NCBI RefSeq assembly: GCF_001975225.1
Contig: NZ_CP019445.1
Coordinates: 1,674,001 to 1,738,000, forward strand
DNA: 64,000 nt
Direction of reading: 5' to 3'
From: Kosakonia cowanii JCM 10956 = DSM 18146
GTDB lineage: Bacteria; Pseudomonadota; Gammaproteobacteria; Enterobacterales; Enterobacteriaceae
Position numbers and translations under genes: made by a program. Of the stretch, positions 1 through 11,166 are shown piece after piece; the first letter of the stretch is position 1; the number at the start of each line of letters is the position of its first letter. Below the pieces are notes generated by a model. It worked only from the letters and a program-made list of their open reading frames with translations, was not told the DNA's origin and ran no database searches.

Positions 1-80
1 TCTCCGCTTTAACCTTTATGCTGCTGAAGGCGAAAGATGGCCGCAACCTGATCAAGGAGCGCCACAAAAAATCAGGCTGA
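1..80 (+). CDS. hsrA: 3' end of an MFS transporter gene, HsrA-like (partial)
   Basis: The reading frame starting at base 3 is open from the window edge to TGA at 78-80 and gives a basic 25-residue tail (ending KERHKKSG) typical of the cytoplasmic end of an MFS permease. In E. coli the gene convergent with rbsR is hsrA (yieO), a multidrug-type MFS protein, and position and orientation fit. Its stop overlaps the 3' end of rbsR by 9 bp. Only the tail is visible, so the name rests mainly on synteny. Confidence 0.6.
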   Translation, partial: SALTFMLLKAKDGRNLIKERHKKSG

Positions 81-1064
81 GCCACGCTCCATCAAGACCG
101 GTGTCAATTGCAGACGCTGTTGTTGCAGGCTCGGGTCGGCAATACGGTGGATCAGCACATCAATCGCCAGCTCACCCAGTTCATCCTTTGGCTGATGGAT
201 GGTGGTGAGCGGCGGCGTCATGTAGCGCGCCAGCTCGATATCGTCGTAACCGACAATCGCCATATCCTGCGGGATCGACAGCCCCGCCTGGTAGAGCGCC
301 TGATAAGCGCCCACCGCCATCGCATCATTGCCGATAAACACCGCCTGCGGGCGCTCATCCATCGCCAGCAGACGCTGCATCGCCGTCAGGCCACCGCCGA
401 ACTCAAAATCACTTTCGATCTCGTCGCCGTCGCGAATCGTTAGCCCGGCGCGCGCCATCGCCTCGCGGTACCCCTCCAGTCGCAGCCGGGAGGGCGTTTT
501 ATCCAGCGGGCCGGTAATACAGGCGATACGCGTCATCCCTTTATGAATGAGATACTCCGTCGCCATCATGCCGCCCAGCAGCGAGTTATCCTGAATCAGA
601 TCGCTGTCACCATCGAACGGCGCCCAGTCCATCATCACGGTAGGAATCGAGGGGTAACGGCTCATGATGACTTGCGAAGGCTGATGCGTTTCGGTGCAGA
701 GCAGAAGCAGCCCGTCGACGCGCTTTTGCATCAGCGTTTCCAGATTGCGGTTCATCCGCTGCTCGTCGCCTTCGGTATTGCATAACACCAGGCTGTAGCC
801 ACGCTCGAAGCAGCTGCGCTCTACCCCGCGCACCAGCTCAGAGTAAAAAGGGTTGGTACTGGCGGTGATCAGCATCCCAATCGTGCGCGTCTGTTTAAGC
901 TTCAGGCTGCGCGCCACCGCGGAAGGCGCATAGTTCAGCGACGTGATCGCGGCGTCTACCTTCTCGCGAATCGCCTCACTGACAAAGCGATCGTTATTAA
1001 TAACGTGGGAGACGGTAGAGGTAGAAACGCCCGCCAGGCGGGCAACATCTTTCATGGTGGCCAC
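72..1064 (-). CDS. rbsR: Ribose operon repressor RbsR (LacI family)
   Basis: This 330-residue protein has the LacI/GalR layout: an N-terminal helix-turn-helix ([19 protein letters not shown], about residues 5-23), a hinge rich in small residues near 50-60, and a periplasmic-binding-protein-like sensor domain ([18 protein letters not shown] onward). Length and sequence match E. coli RbsR almost throughout. It represses rbsDACBK and is relieved by ribose; in E. coli it also influences purine genes. It is the last gene of the rbs operon, 3 bp after rbsK. The start chosen is GTG at 1064 (M-A-T-M-K), which gives the family length; an internal ATG three codons later is the alternative. Confidence 0.97.
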   Translation of the reverse strand: MATMKDVARLAGVSTSTVSHVINNDRFVSEAIREKVDAAITSLNYAPSAVARSLKLKQTRTIGMLITASTNPFYSELVRGVERSCFERGYSLVLCNTEGDEQRMNRNLETLMQKRVDGLLLLCTETHQPSQVIMSRYPSIPTVMMDWAPFDGDSDLIQDNSLLGGMMATEYLIHKGMTRIACITGPLDKTPSRLRLEGYREAMARAGLTIRDGDEIESDFEFGGGLTAMQRLLAMDERPQAVFIGNDAMAVGAYQALYQAGLSIPQDMAIVGYDDIELARYMTPPLTTIHQPKDELGELAIDVLIHRIADPSLQQQRLQLTPVLMERGSA

Positions 1065-1067
1065 GCG

Positions 1068-1997
1068 TCACCCCTGCTGAGCGAGAAAATCATCAATCTC
1101 ATTACGCCACGGAACCGAAGGCTGCGCCCCTTTGCGCGTCACGGCGATAGCCGCCGCCGCATGGGCAAAGCGGATCGCCTCATCCAGCGGCTTCTCTTCC
1201 AGCAGCGCAGTCATCAGCGCACCATTAAAGGTGTCGCCCGCGGCGATGGTATCAATGGCTTTCACCTTGAAGCCCGGTACGCGCTTGCCTTCACCGTTTA
1301 CGCTGGCCCACACACCGCGGCTGCCGAGAGTAATGATGACCGTACGGATGCCTTTCTCATGCAGCACCCGCGCGGCACGCGCCGCATCTTCATCACTGGA
1401 AACCGCGATGCCGGTGAGTTTTTCTGCTTCGGTTTCATTGGGGGTAATGATGTCCACCAGCGCCAGCAGCTCATCGGAGAGTTGCCGGGCGGGCGCGGGG
1501 TTTAGCGCGACCGTAGTCTGGTTCTGCTGAGCAATACGGGCTGCCGCCAGTACGCTCTCAACCGGTGATTCCAGCTGCATTAGCAGCGCCGACGCATTTG
1601 CAATTAACGTCTGCTGCTCAGCCACGCGTTCGGTGGAGAGCGCCGCATTGGCGCCGGCATGAATACCGATGACATTCTCCCCTTCGCCGTTAACGAAAAT
1701 CAGCGCCACGCCGGTCGACTCACCCGCAACCACGCTGACGGGTGCCACATCAATGTTGTCGCTGGTGAGCTGCTTACGCACCCGCGCGCCGGTATCGTCA
1801 TCGCCGGTGCAGGCGATAAAGGCGATATCCGCGCCGCTGCGTCCGGCCGCGACGGCCTGATTGGCCCCTTTGCCGCCGAACGCCACCTGATAGTGGTTGC
1901 CGGTTACGGTTTCGCCGGGTGTCGGGAAAGATTCAAGGTTAAGAATGTGATCGGCATTGATACTGCCAAGAACGACGAGTTTGCCTGCGGTTTTCAT
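1068..1997 (-). CDS. rbsK: Ribokinase RbsK
   Basis: A 309-residue PfkB-family kinase that phosphorylates D-ribose to ribose 5-phosphate with ATP in the cytoplasm, feeding the pentose phosphate pathway. The first PfkB signature (GGKGANQAVAAG, about residues 41-52) and the second, with the catalytic aspartate (DTIAAGDTFNGAL, near residue 255), are both present. The open frame extends nine codons further upstream, but starting at ATG 1997 (MKTAGKLVVLGSINADH) gives exactly the E. coli length. It follows rbsB after a hairpin-rich spacer and precedes rbsR by 3 bp. Confidence 0.97.
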   Translation of the reverse strand: MKTAGKLVVLGSINADHILNLESFPTPGETVTGNHYQVAFGGKGANQAVAAGRSGADIAFIACTGDDDTGARVRKQLTSDNIDVAPVSVVAGESTGVALIFVNGEGENVIGIHAGANAALSTERVAEQQTLIANASALLMQLESPVESVLAAARIAQQNQTTVALNPAPARQLSDELLALVDIITPNETEAEKLTGIAVSSDEDAARAARVLHEKGIRTVIITLGSRGVWASVNGEGKRVPGFKVKAIDTIAAGDTFNGALMTALLEEKPLDEAIRFAHAAAAIAVTRKGAQPSVPWRNEIDDFLAQQG

Positions 1998-2017
1998 GAT
2001 GAGCGTGTCCATAAAGT

Positions 2018-2108
2018 GCGCCACCGCGAACGGTGGCGCGTGCCATGCTTTTCTTTTATTACCTTGTCCCTCAGGCTGACAGAACGTACATCGAGCCTGA
2101 ACGTTCTG
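2018..2108 (-). other. rbsB-rbsK intercistronic hairpins (possible RbsZ-like 3'UTR RNA)
   Basis: Two inverted repeats lie directly after the rbsB stop. The first pairs 2080-2087 with 2101-2108 (CAGAACGT/ACGTTCTG). The second is a GC-rich 8-bp stem, 2018-2025 with 2032-2039 (GCGCCACC/GGTGGCGC) and a 6-nt loop, followed on the minus strand by ACTTTAT. Such hairpins usually stabilise the abundant binding-protein message and attenuate downstream transcription. In E. coli the sRNA RbsZ is processed from the rbsB 3' end; an equivalent here is inferred from position only. Confidence 0.5.
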
Positions 2109-2999
2109 TTACTGCTTGATGACCAGTTTCAGGTCAACCGGATTTTTAGCGTAAACTTTTTCGCCTTTCAACACTTTGTCTGCGGTATCAACGCCTTTCG
2201 CGCCAATCTGCTCCGGCAGCTGGGCAACGGTAGCAGCCAGTTTGCCGTCGTTAACCGCTTTTTCACCATCCGGCGTACCGTCAAAACCGACCACCATCAC
2301 GTCGCTTTTGCCCGCGGTCTGCAGCGCGCGCAGCGCACCGAGCGCCATCTCATCGTTCTGGGCGAATACCGCCTGCACATCCGGATGCGCGGTCAGCAGG
2401 TTCTGCATCACGTTCAGACCTTTAGTGCGGTCGAAGTCAGCTGGCTGGCTGGCGAGGACTTTGAATTTGTGCGCAGCAACAGCCTGCTGGAAACCTTCAC
2501 CACGCTCGCGCGCGGCGGAGGTCCCGGCAATGCCCTGCAACTCGATCACTTTCGCGCCTTCACCCGCTTTCTTGGCGATGTAATCACCGGCAATTTTACC
2601 CCCGAGCACGTTATCAGAGGCGATATGGCTTACTACTTCACCGCTGCTGGCAACGCGGTCGAGGGTAATGACCGGGATTTTGGCCTGGTTAGCCATTTTG
2701 ATGGCGTTACCGACCGCATCGGAATCGGTCGGGTTGATCAGCAGAAGCTTGGTGCCGCGAACGGTTAAATCCTGGACGTTGGCCAGCTCTTTCGCCGGGT
2801 TGTTCTGCGAGTCCAGCACCACCAGGTCATAACCCAGTTTGTCGGCCTCTTTCTGCGCGCCATCCTTCAGCGAGACGAAGAAGGGGTTATTCAGGGTCGA
2901 GATCACCAGAGCAATAGAGTCTTTCGCCATCGCGTTCGCACTTACCGTGGCGCTCAGGGCAACAGCAGAAACCAGAGTGGCCAGTTTTTTCATGTTCAT
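2109..2999 (-). CDS. rbsB: D-ribose-binding periplasmic protein RbsB
   Basis: The periplasmic component of the ribose ABC importer and the ribose chemoreceptor ligand for Trg. A Sec signal peptide ([19 protein letters not shown], cleavage after ...NAMA before KDS) precedes a type I periplasmic-binding fold; the ligand-facing NNPFF stretch near the mature N terminus, the [10 protein letters not shown] helix and [12 protein letters not shown] match E. coli RbsB. Two ATGs six bases apart are possible (3005 and 2999); 2999 gives the E. coli length of 296. It follows rbsC by about 20 bp. Confidence 0.97.
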   Translation of the reverse strand: MNMKKLATLVSAVALSATVSANAMAKDSIALVISTLNNPFFVSLKDGAQKEADKLGYDLVVLDSQNNPAKELANVQDLTVRGTKLLLINPTDSDAVGNAIKMANQAKIPVITLDRVASSGEVVSHIASDNVLGGKIAGDYIAKKAGEGAKVIELQGIAGTSAARERGEGFQQAVAAHKFKVLASQPADFDRTKGLNVMQNLLTAHPDVQAVFAQNDEMALGALRALQTAGKSDVMVVGFDGTPDGEKAVNDGKLAATVAQLPEQIGAKGVDTADKVLKGEKVYAKNPVDLKLVIKQ

Positions 3000-3025
3000 G
3001 TTCATGAGTCCTGTTGTGTAGGGAA

Positions 3026-3991
3026 TTACTGCTTTTTGTTGTCTACCAGCACCGCCAGCAGAATCACCACTGCTTTAACGATCATCTGGTAATAGGAAGA
3101 AACGCTCAACAAATTCAGGCCATTATTGAGGAAGCCAAGAATCAATGCGCCGATCAATGTCCCAACAATACGACCTTTCCCGCCGGCAAGGCTGGTACCG
3201 CCGAGCACTACCGCGGCAATCGCATCCAGTTCATAACCCGCGCCCGCGGTCGGCTGCGCTGAGGAGAGACGCGCAACTTCAATAATGCCCGCCAGCGAGG
3301 CCAGCAGGCCGCTCAGGGAGTAGACGATGATTTTGACTTTATCGACGCTGATACCGGAGAGACGCGTCGCCGCTTCGTTACCACCCAGCGCATAGATGTA
3401 GCGCCCCAAACGGGTGTGATGTAACAGATACCAGGCGGCAATAAAGACCACAGCCATGATCCACACCGGAGTTGGCACGCCGAGCGGGCGACCGATACCG
3501 AACCAGCCAAAAATATCGGCGTTAGCGGTAAAGCCGGTATTGGCGGGGCTGCCGTTGGTGTAAACCAGCGTCACGCCGCGCAGCAGCAGCATCATCACCA
3601 GTGTGGCAATAAACGCCTGCACGCGGCCTTTGGCGACGATGGTGCCGGTAACAGCACCCACCGCCGCGCCCAGCGCCAGCGCACCGGCGACCGCCACCAG
3701 CGCATTCACCTCCATACCCACCAGCGAAGCGGCGACCGCACCAGTGAGCGCCAGCAGAGAACCGACGGACAGATCGATTCCCGAGGTCAGGATCACCAGC
3801 GTCATGCCCACCGCCATAATGGCGTTCACAGAGGTCTGCTGGAGAATATTCAACAGGTTATTGACGGTAAAAAAGTTGGGACTCATGGTCGAAACGATGG
3901 CGATCAACACCAGCAGGGCGATCAGCGATTTTTGTTCCATCAGCCACGCTTTGCTGAAATAGCGGCGACCAGAAACGGCCTGGGTAGTCAT
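3026..3991 (-). CDS. rbsC: Ribose ABC transporter permease RbsC
   Basis: A 321-residue inner-membrane permease of the BPD_transp_2 family, with about ten hydrophobic segments. Diagnostic stretches are [23 protein letters not shown] (about 60-82) and [21 protein letters not shown], which faces the ATPase. It forms the translocation channel with the double ATPase RbsA. Same length as E. coli RbsC, 5 bp downstream of rbsA. Confidence 0.98.
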   Translation of the reverse strand: MTTQAVSGRRYFSKAWLMEQKSLIALLVLIAIVSTMSPNFFTVNNLLNILQQTSVNAIMAVGMTLVILTSGIDLSVGSLLALTGAVAASLVGMEVNALVAVAGALALGAAVGAVTGTIVAKGRVQAFIATLVMMLLLRGVTLVYTNGSPANTGFTANADIFGWFGIGRPLGVPTPVWIMAVVFIAAWYLLHHTRLGRYIYALGGNEAATRLSGISVDKVKIIVYSLSGLLASLAGIIEVARLSSAQPTAGAGYELDAIAAVVLGGTSLAGGKGRIVGTLIGALILGFLNNGLNLLSVSSYYQMIVKAVVILLAVLVDNKKQ

Positions 3992-3996
3992 CTCTC

Positions 3997-5502
3997 TTAC
4001 TCCTGATTCACACGATTAAGCTTGCCCACTGCGGCAGCCATCAACACTTCCTGAGTGGCCTGCTCGCGCGTGAATTCCCCGCCGAGATGCCCTTCATGCA
4101 TCACCATGATGCGATCGCTCATGCCCAACACTTCCGGCATTTCCGACGAAACAAGAATGATGCTCAGGCCATCGGCCTTGAACTGGTTAATAAGTTGGTA
4201 AATCTCTTTCTTCGCCCCGACGTCCACGCCGCGCGTAGGCTCATCGAGGATCAGCACTTTCGGGCGAGTCATCAGACCGCGCGCAATCGCCACTTTTTGT
4301 TGATTACCGCCGGAGAGCAGACCGATCGGCTGCTCCATCGACGGCGTTTTAACATTGAAGAGACGAATAAAATCACTTACCGCCTGCTGCTCTTCTTTAT
4401 GCTTAAGGTTGCCGCCCGTGCGGCTGAAGTAGCGCAGCGCGGTCAACGACATGTTCTCTTTTACCGACATGCCGAGCACCAGCCCGTCGCGCTTGCGGTC
4501 TTCGGAGATATAGACAATACCGTTCGCCAGCCCATCCTGCGGCGTCCTGGTGATCACTTCATGGCCGTCGAGGGTGACATATCCGCTGGTGCGCGGCAGT
4601 GCGCCATACAGCACTTTCATCAGCTCCGTACGCCCGGCGCCCATCAGCCCGGCCACGCCGAGGATCTCGCCTTTGCGCAGCGTAAAGCTGACGTTATCAA
4701 CCCCCGGCCCGCAGAGATTATCGACCGACAAACGCACCTCGCCCGGCGCTTTGTCCAGACGCGGGTATTGATCTTCCAGTTTGCGGCCGACCATCATCTC
4801 AATCAGCGTATCTTCCGTTAGCGTTGCCACTTCGCGCTCGGCAATAAACTGCCCGTCGCGAAACACGGTAACGTCATCGCAAATCTCGAAGATCTCTTTC
4901 ATACGGTGAGAGATATAGACGATGCCGCGCCCCTGCGCTTTCAGTTCGCGGATCACGCGAAACAGCGACTCGGTTTCGGTATCGGTCAGAGCATCGGTCG
5001 GCTCATCCATAATGATGACCTGCGACTCATAGCTCATCACTTTGGCGATTTCGACCATCTGCTGATCGCCGATGGAGAGCTCACCTACCGTGCGATCGCT
5101 TTTAAAGCGCAGATTGAGTTTGGCCAGCAGCGTGTTGGCTTCGGCGAACATCTTTTTCCAGTCGATTTTGCCGAAGCGGTTAACAAACTCGCGGCCAAGA
5201 AAGATGTTCTCAGCAATGGTGAGCTGCGGAATCAGGTTCAGCTCCTGGTGAATAATGCCGATGCCCGCTTCCTGAGAGGATTTTGGCCCGCTGAAGGTGG
5301 TCTCTTTACCCAGCCAGAGCAGCGAACCGGCGTCGCGGCTGTAGATGCCGGTCAGCACTTTCATCATTGTCGACTTTCCGGCGCCATTTTCGCCGACCAG
5401 CGCCATCACGCGGCCGGAATAGACGTTCAGCGCCGCGCCAGAGAGGGCTTTAACGCCGGGAAAGGATTTATCAATGCCTTTAAGTTGCAGTAATGCGTCC
5501 AT
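3997..5502 (-). CDS. rbsA: Ribose ABC transporter ATP-binding protein RbsA
   Basis: A 501-residue protein with two ABC domains. The first has Walker [10 protein letters not shown], signature [12 protein letters not shown] and Walker [12 protein letters not shown]. The second has a degenerate Walker A (GLMGAGRTE) but an intact signature [12 protein letters not shown] and [12 protein letters not shown]. This asymmetry is normal for sugar ATPases of the RbsA/MglA type. The frame is open 55 codons further upstream through rbsD, so the start was set at [18 protein letters not shown], as in E. coli, 7 bp after the rbsD stop. Confidence 0.97.
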   Translation of the reverse strand: MDALLQLKGIDKSFPGVKALSGAALNVYSGRVMALVGENGAGKSTMMKVLTGIYSRDAGSLLWLGKETTFSGPKSSQEAGIGIIHQELNLIPQLTIAENIFLGREFVNRFGKIDWKKMFAEANTLLAKLNLRFKSDRTVGELSIGDQQMVEIAKVMSYESQVIIMDEPTDALTDTETESLFRVIRELKAQGRGIVYISHRMKEIFEICDDVTVFRDGQFIAEREVATLTEDTLIEMMVGRKLEDQYPRLDKAPGEVRLSVDNLCGPGVDNVSFTLRKGEILGVAGLMGAGRTELMKVLYGALPRTSGYVTLDGHEVITRTPQDGLANGIVYISEDRKRDGLVLGMSVKENMSLTALRYFSRTGGNLKHKEEQQAVSDFIRLFNVKTPSMEQPIGLLSGGNQQKVAIARGLMTRPKVLILDEPTRGVDVGAKKEIYQLINQFKADGLSIILVSSEMPEVLGMSDRIMVMHEGHLGGEFTREQATQEVLMAAAVGKLNRVNQE

Positions 5503-5509
5503 GATCGCC

Positions 5510-5929
5510 TCAGAAGGTGACGCCGGCACAGAGAATGATATTCGCAAACGGGGAACACTCCCCGCTGCGAATAACCGCCTGACTACCTGCGGTCTCTTTT
5601 TTGAATTGTTCGTGCGTAACGTACCGCACTTCGATGGTATTCCCCTGATGTTGCTGCAGCTGCTCAAGGTGAGTGAGCAACGTTTCGTGGAGCTGCGGAT
5701 TCAACTGCTTGATCTCCGACGCGATGATTGCGGCCTCAACCTGCATTTCCGCGGTCACCACTTCCAGCACCTGCATAAAGGAAGGCACGCCCTGGGTTAA
5801 CGCCATATCAATGCGTTGCGCACTGCGCGGCACCGGCAACCCGGCATCACACACCACCAGCGTATCGGTATGACCAAGACGAGAGATGACAGACGAAATA
5901 TCAGCGTTCAGAACACAACCTTTTTTCAT
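5510..5929 (-). CDS. rbsD: D-ribose pyranase RbsD
   Basis: A 139-residue first gene of the operon, interconverting the pyranose and furanose forms of ribose so that ribokinase gets its substrate. The catalytic histidine lies in [18 protein letters not shown] (His20). Length equals E. coli RbsD. The two RbsR palindromes sit immediately upstream of its start. Confidence 0.97.
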   Translation of the reverse strand: MKKGCVLNADISSVISRLGHTDTLVVCDAGLPVPRSAQRIDMALTQGVPSFMQVLEVVTAEMQVEAAIIASEIKQLNPQLHETLLTHLEQLQQHQGNTIEVRYVTHEQFKKETAGSQAVIRSGECSPFANIILCAGVTF

Positions 5930-5943
5930 ATTTTTGCTCCATG

Positions 5944-6038
5944 AGCGAAACGTTTCGCTGACGGCAGTGTAGTACGAAGAATGTTCTGAAAACTATCGCG
6001 TGATTGAAGAAGTGTGATCGAAATCGAAACGTTTCGCT
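5944..6038 (-). promoter_or_regulatory. rbs operon control region with two RbsR-type operators
   Basis: A perfect 16-bp palindrome AGCGAAACGTTTCGCT lies at 5944-5959, and a near-perfect copy at 6023-6038 shares the core CGAAACGTTTCG. Both match the known RbsR operator core. Their centres are 79 bp apart, which would allow looping by a dimeric repressor pair; the looping is inference. A weak CRP half-site (TGTGA, 6013-6017) abuts the distal operator. The rbsD promoter must lie between the two palindromes, but no strong -35/-10 pair stands out. Confidence 0.85.
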
Positions 6039-6100
6039 CAACGGAGTGGCGAAAAAATCAGCGCGACTTTCTTAAGGGAAATTTATAGCAAATGAGAGCA

Positions 6101-6124
6101 AAAACCCCTCTTAGGGAGGGGTTT
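6101..6124 (-). terminator. Rho-independent terminator of kup
   Basis: A 9-bp stem pairs 6102-6110 with 6116-6124 (AAACCCCTC/GAGGGGTTT) with a 5-nt loop, and is followed on the minus strand by a run of Ts. It sits 9 bp past the kup stop codon and separates kup from the rbs control region. Confidence 0.85.
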
Positions 6125-6132
6125 GAGAGGTG

Positions 6133-8001
6133 TCAGATTTCGACCTGTGTACCGAGTTCAATAACCCGGTTAGGTGGGATCTCAAACTGGTCCGGCGCGC
6201 GCAGGGCGTTGCGCTGCAATACCAGGTAGAGCTTGCCGCGCAGGCGCAGATACCACGGACGTTTGCCGAGGATCAGCGACTCATGGGACATAAAGAAGGA
6301 GGTCTCCATCATCCGGCAACTCAGCCCTTCCAGCCCGCAGCGGTGGAACACCTCTTCGACATTCGGCGTTTCACGCCAGCCGTAGCTTGCCACTACGCGC
6401 CAGAAAGTCGGTGAAAGCTGCTCAATCTGCACACGGCGAACGTTATGCACATAAGGCGCGTCTTCAGTACGCAGCGTCAGCAGGATCACACGCTCATGCA
6501 GCACCTTGTTGTGCTTCAGGTTATGCATCATCGCAAAGGGAATGACGTTCAGCGCGCGGGACATATAGACCGCTGTTCCCGGCACGCGAACCGGCGGCGA
6601 TTTCTCCAGCGAGGCGATCATCGCTTCCAGCGAGTTACCGTGCTCATGCATGCGGCGCAGCAGGCGGAAACGCTCGCTCTTCCAGGTGGTCATCACCAGG
6701 AACATCACCAGACCGAGGCTCAATGGCAGCCAGCCGCCGGAGACAATCTTATCGAGGTTCGCCGAGAAGAGCGGCACATCGATGCAGAGGAAGAAGAGCA
6801 GCAGCATGCCGACCAGAATCTTATTCCAGTGCCAGTTTTTGCGCGCCACGGTGGTGAAGAGCATGGTGGTCAGCACCATGGTGCCGGTCACCGCAATACC
6901 ATACGCTGCCGCCAGGTTGCTGGAGTGCTCGAAGCTGACGATCACCAGCACCACTGCGAAGTAGAGCAGCCAGTTGATAAATGGGATATAGATCTGCCCG
7001 GACTCCATCTCCGAGGTGTGAATAATCCGCATCGGCGCCAGATAACCAAGGCGTACCGCCTGGCGCGTCAGGGAGAAGACACCGGAAATGACCGCCTGCG
7101 AGGCAATCACCGTCGCCAGCGTGGCGATAATCAGCATCGGGATCAGCGCCCATTCAGGGGCTAACAGGAAGAAGGGGTTTTTAATCGCTTCGGGAGTTTT
7201 CAGCAGTAGCGCGCCCTGGCCAAAGTAGTTCAGCACCAGCGATGGCAGCACCACGCTAAACCACGCCACGCGGATCGGCAGCTTACCGAAGTGGCCCATA
7301 TCCGCGTAGAGCGCTTCCACACCGGTAATAGAGAGCACTACCGCACCGAGGGCAACAAACGAAATGGCTTTGTACTGCAAGAAGAAGTTAACCGCCCACA
7401 TCGGGTTAAGCGCCTGCAGCACTTCCGGGTTGGCAATAATGCTGCGCACGCCGAGCACCGCCAGAATCAAAAACCACGCCAGCATAATCGGCGCAAAGAG
7501 TTTGCCCACCAGCCCGGTGCCATGTTTTTGAATCGCAAACAGTAGCGTCAGCACCACGATGGAAAGGGGCACAATCCACGTGTCGAGGGAGGGGGCGACA
7601 ATCTCAAGGCCTTCGATGGCCGACATCACCGAGATGGCGGGCGTAATTACCACTTCGCCATAGAAGAAGCTGCCGCCGATCAGGCCCATAATCACCAGCA
7701 CCGAGGTCATCCTGGCGGAGGTGTTACGCCCGGCCAGCGACATCAGCGTCAGGATCCCGCCTTCACCGGCGTTATCCGCCCGCATTACGAAGGTGAGGTA
7801 CTTAATCGAGACGACAAAAACCAGTAGCCAGAAAATCAGCGACAGGAAGCCAAAGACGGCATCGCGCTCAACGCCGAAGCCGAACTGGCCAGATAAACAT
7901 TCACGCAGTGTATAGAGTGGGCTGGTACCAATATCACCGTAGACAACCCCAATTGCCGCGAGAGTGACCGCGGGTAACGATTGTTTCTTATCAGTGCTCA
8001 T
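6133..8001 (-). CDS. kup: Low-affinity potassium transporter Kup (TrkD)
   Basis: A 622-residue KUP/HAK/KT family K+:H+ symporter of the inner membrane. The N-terminal signature [19 protein letters not shown] (about residues 16-34) is intact. About twelve hydrophobic segments fill the first 430 residues, followed by a hydrophilic cytoplasmic domain of about 190. E. coli Kup has the same length. It is divergent from ravA and has its own terminator. Confidence 0.98.
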   Translation of the reverse strand: MSTDKKQSLPAVTLAAIGVVYGDIGTSPLYTLRECLSGQFGFGVERDAVFGFLSLIFWLLVFVVSIKYLTFVMRADNAGEGGILTLMSLAGRNTSARMTSVLVIMGLIGGSFFYGEVVITPAISVMSAIEGLEIVAPSLDTWIVPLSIVVLTLLFAIQKHGTGLVGKLFAPIMLAWFLILAVLGVRSIIANPEVLQALNPMWAVNFFLQYKAISFVALGAVVLSITGVEALYADMGHFGKLPIRVAWFSVVLPSLVLNYFGQGALLLKTPEAIKNPFFLLAPEWALIPMLIIATLATVIASQAVISGVFSLTRQAVRLGYLAPMRIIHTSEMESGQIYIPFINWLLYFAVVLVIVSFEHSSNLAAAYGIAVTGTMVLTTMLFTTVARKNWHWNKILVGMLLLFFLCIDVPLFSANLDKIVSGGWLPLSLGLVMFLVMTTWKSERFRLLRRMHEHGNSLEAMIASLEKSPPVRVPGTAVYMSRALNVIPFAMMHNLKHNKVLHERVILLTLRTEDAPYVHNVRRVQIEQLSPTFWRVVASYGWRETPNVEEVFHRCGLEGLSCRMMETSFFMSHESLILGKRPWYLRLRGKLYLVLQRNALRAPDQFEIPPNRVIELGTQVEI

Positions 8002-8150
8002 AGACTAATCTTTTGATTGAATGCAATTATGTGTGCTTAGTCCCTTGGCCCACAAAAAGCGCACAGTATGCACGATTATCGACGGAATCGTACCCCTAAA
8101 TGCAACCACATTAATCTGGCTCAATGAAAACAAAGCCGTTCTTCAGTCTA

Positions 8151-8179
8151 TTACAGGCACTTTCAGGAACGTTTATAAT
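8151..8179 (+). promoter_or_regulatory. Likely ravA promoter
   Basis: A consensus -10 TATAAT lies at 8174-8179, about 45 bp before the ravA start; the hexamer 17 bp upstream (8151-8156, TTACAG) is a poor -35. E. coli ravA is transcribed with sigma-S, which tolerates a weak -35. The rest of the kup-ravA spacer shows nothing distinctive. Confidence 0.5.
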
Positions 8180-8224
8180 CGCTCTGACAAGCCGGAAACC
8201 ACGGCGAAAGGACGCAGATTCATT

Positions 8225-9718
8225 ATGGCTCACTTACATCTATTAGCAGAAAGAATTTCCCGCCTCAGCAGCGCGCTGGAGAAAGGCCTGTTTGAGCGCA
8301 GCCATGCGATCAGGCTCTGTTTGCTGGCCGCCCTGAGCGGCGAAAGCGTATTCCTGCTGGGTCCACCGGGCATCGCCAAAAGCCTGATTGCCCGCCGCCT
8401 GAAATTCGCCTTTAAAAATGCCCGCGCTTTTGAATATTTAATGACCCGTTTCTCCACGCCGGAAGAGGTTTTCGGCCCACTTTCCATTCAGGCGCTGAAA
8501 GATGAAGGGCGCTATGAGCGTCTCACAAGCGGCTATTTACCGGAAGCGGAAATCGTCTTTCTGGATGAAATCTGGAAAGCAGGCCCGGCGATCCTTAACA
8601 CCCTGCTGACCGCCATTAACGAACGCCGTTTCCGTAACGGTGCCAGCGAAGATCACATTCCGATGCGCTTGCTGGTGGCGGCCTCTAACGAACTACCGGA
8701 AGCGGACAGCAGCCTCGAAGCGCTCTATGACCGCATGCTGATTCGTCTCTGGCTCGACAAAGTGCAGGAGAAGAGCAACTTCCGCTCAATGCTTATCAGC
8801 CAGCAGAGTGAGAGTGAAAACCCGGTGCCGGCAGATCTGCAAATCACCGATGAAGAGTACATCCGCTGGCAGCATGACATTTCACAGGTGGCGCTGCCGG
8901 AACCGGTGTTTGAGCTGATTTACACCCTGCGCCAGCAGCTCGATACCCTGCCGAACGCGCCGTATGTTTCCGACCGGCGCTGGAAAAAAGCGATTCGCCT
9001 GCTGCAGGCCAGTGCCCTGTTCAGCGGCCGCGACGCGGTGGCGCCCATCGACCTGATCCTGCTGAAAGATTGCCTGTGGCACGACGCGGAAAGCCTTCGC
9101 CTGCTGCAACAGCAGCTTGACGTTTTGATGACCGGGCACGCCTGGCAGCAGCAGGCGATGGTGACGCAGCTGAGTGCGATAGCCCAACGACACCTGCAAC
9201 TTCAGCAGCAGCAAAGCGATAAAACCGCGCTCAGAGTGGAGCGCCAGGGTGGCATGTTCAGTCGTCGCCCCCATTATGAACTTCCTGCGGATCTGACCGA
9301 GCCGGTGCTGACACTTCTGCTACAGCAACCGCTGAAGCTGCACGATCTCAACGTGATCCACATTACCCTTGAGCGCAGCGCGCTGGAGCAGTGGCTGACG
9401 AAAGGGGGTGAGATCCGCGGCAAACTTAACGGCATTGGCTTTGCTCAGCCGCTCAATATGGAAGTGGATGCCAGCCAGCACCTGCTGGTGCGTGATGTCA
9501 GTTTGCAGAGTTCGCGCCTGGCGCTGCCGGGCACAGCGTCAGAGAACGTGCCGGATGAGATCAGGCAGCAGCTGGAGGCGCTGGACACCACCTGGCACCA
9601 GCAGCACACCCGCTTTAGCGAACAGCAGAAGTGTCTGTTTATCTCCAGCGACTGGTTGGGTCGCATTGAAGCCAGCCTGCAGGATGTCAGAGCGCAGATC
9701 CAACAGGCGCGTCAATGA
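8225..9718 (+). CDS. ravA: MoxR-family AAA+ ATPase RavA
   Basis: A 497-residue MoxR AAA+ ATPase (E. coli 498). Walker A is GPPGIAKS (residues 46-53), Walker B IVFLDE (110-115), and [18 protein letters not shown] carries sensor 1 and the arginine finger. The C-terminal part is the LARA-type discontinuous domain that in E. coli contacts the lysine decarboxylase LdcI. RavA and ViaA act together on respiratory Fe-S complexes and change aminoglycoside sensitivity. The frame is open 68 codons further upstream, but ATG at 8225 ([14 protein letters not shown]) gives the family length. It overlaps viaA by 4 bp. Confidence 0.97.
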   Translation: MAHLHLLAERISRLSSALEKGLFERSHAIRLCLLAALSGESVFLLGPPGIAKSLIARRLKFAFKNARAFEYLMTRFSTPEEVFGPLSIQALKDEGRYERLTSGYLPEAEIVFLDEIWKAGPAILNTLLTAINERRFRNGASEDHIPMRLLVAASNELPEADSSLEALYDRMLIRLWLDKVQEKSNFRSMLISQQSESENPVPADLQITDEEYIRWQHDISQVALPEPVFELIYTLRQQLDTLPNAPYVSDRRWKKAIRLLQASALFSGRDAVAPIDLILLKDCLWHDAESLRLLQQQLDVLMTGHAWQQQAMVTQLSAIAQRHLQLQQQQSDKTALRVERQGGMFSRRPHYELPADLTEPVLTLLLQQPLKLHDLNVIHITLERSALEQWLTKGGEIRGKLNGIGFAQPLNMEVDASQHLLVRDVSLQSSRLALPGTASENVPDEIRQQLEALDTTWHQQHTRFSEQQKCLFISSDWLGRIEASLQDVRAQIQQARQ

Positions 9719-11166
9719 TCCCACTCGATACGCTCAATGTGATTCTGACCATCAGCGAAGAGGCGTTGATAGAGGATCTTATTATCCTCTTACTGGCTTC
9801 GCCGCAGCTGGCGATCTTTTTTGAAAAGTTTCCCAAGCTCAAGCATGCCATTACGGAAGATCTGCCGCGCTGGCGCGAAGCGCTAAAAAAGCACCTTAAA
9901 GAGGCAGAAGTACCCAAAACCCTGGCGGAAGAGGTGCTCGCCTTTCAGCAGAGCCAGCTGCTCTCCACCTCGCAGTTTACCGTTCAGCTGCCACAAACAC
10001 TGGCCCTGCTCGATAAAGTGCAATCCCCTTTCGCGGCGCAGGCTCGCCAGATGGTCAGCGATAACCCGGCCTTCACCCCGGCTCTGCATACCTTGTTTCT
10101 TCAGCGCTGGCGTCTGAGCCTGGTGGTGCAAACTACCGCCTTTAACCAGCAACTGCTGGAGGAGGAGCGCGAACAACTGCTGAGTGAAGTGCAGGCGCGC
10201 ATGACCCTCAGCGGCCAGCTTGAACCAGTGTTGATTGAAAATGAGAACGCGGCCGGCAGGTTATGGGATATGAGCGCCGGGCAGCTTAAACGCGGTGATT
10301 ACCAGCTGATCGTCAAATATGGTGATTTCCTCAAAGAGCAGCCCGAACTCCAGCAACTGGCAGAGCAGCTGGGCCGTTCGCGGGAGGCGCGTTCGGTGCC
10401 GCGCAAAGATGCTCCGATGGAGACCTTCCGCAGCCTGGTGCGCGAGCCGTCAACGGTGCCGGAGCAGGTCGATGGCCTGCATCAAAGTGACGATATTCTG
10501 CGTCTGCTGCCGCCTGAGCTGGCGACCCTCGGCATCACCGAGCTGGAGTATGAGTTTTACCGGCGGCTGGTGGAGAAACAACTGCTGACCTACCGGCTTC
10601 ACGGCGATGCCTGGCACGAAAAGATCACTGAACGTCCGGTGATTCATCAGGATTTCGATGAGCAGCCGCGCGGGCCATTTATCGTCTGCGTCGACACCTC
10701 GGGTTCCATGGGCGGGTTCAACGAACAGTGCGCGAAAGCGTTCTGCCTGGCATTGATGCGCGTGGCGCTGGCGGACAAACGGCGCTGCTTTATTATGCTC
10801 TTCTCCAGCGAAGTGGTGCGTTATGAGCTGACCTGCGATAGCGGGCTGGAGCAGGCGATCCGCTTTCTGAGCCAGCGCTTTCGCGGCGGTACCGATCTGG
10901 CGAGCTGCTTTCGTGCGGTGATTGAACGGATGCAGGGCGGCGAGTGGTATGACGCCGATGCGGTGGTGATCTCCGATTTTATCGCCCAGCGGCTGCCGGA
11001 CGAGGTGATCGGTAAGGTAAAGGAGCTGCAACAGCTGCATCAACACCGCTTTCACGCGGTGGCGATGTCAGCCCACGGTAAGCCCGGCATCATGCGTATC
11101 TTTGACCATATCTGGCGCTTTGATACCGGGATGCGCAGCCGCTTGCTGCGCCGCTGGCGGCGTTAA
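9715..11166 (+). CDS. viaA: VWA-domain protein ViaA, RavA partner
   Basis: A 483-residue protein identical in length to E. coli ViaA. The N-terminal two thirds are helical, and the C-terminal von Willebrand factor A domain has the MIDAS motif DTSGSMGG and the later residues FRGGTDLA and DFIAQRL. ViaA stimulates RavA ATPase activity. It is coupled to ravA through an ATGA overlap and ends convergently with asnA, with the two stop codons overlapping in TTAA. Confidence 0.97.
   Translation: MIPLDTLNVILTISEEALIEDLIILLLASPQLAIFFEKFPKLKHAITEDLPRWREALKKHLKEAEVPKTLAEEVLAFQQSQLLSTSQFTVQLPQTLALLDKVQSPFAAQARQMVSDNPAFTPALHTLFLQRWRLSLVVQTTAFNQQLLEEEREQLLSEVQARMTLSGQLEPVLIENENAAGRLWDMSAGQLKRGDYQLIVKYGDFLKEQPELQQLAEQLGRSREARSVPRKDAPMETFRSLVREPSTVPEQVDGLHQSDDILRLLPPELATLGITELEYEFYRRLVEKQLLTYRLHGDAWHEKITERPVIHQDFDEQPRGPFIVCVDTSGSMGGFNEQCAKAFCLALMRVALADKRRCFIMLFSSEVVRYELTCDSGLEQAIRFLSQRFRGGTDLASCFRAVIERMQGGEWYDADAVVISDFIAQRLPDEVIGKVKELQQLHQHRFHAVAMSAHGKPGIMRIFDHIWRFDTGMRSRLLRRWRR

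Noticed and set aside
1659..2768. Long plus-strand open frame (369 codons) across rbsK and rbsB
   Set aside because: It is antisense to two well-conserved genes, has no recognisable domain or ribosome site, and arises from the high-GC codon pattern of the minus strand.
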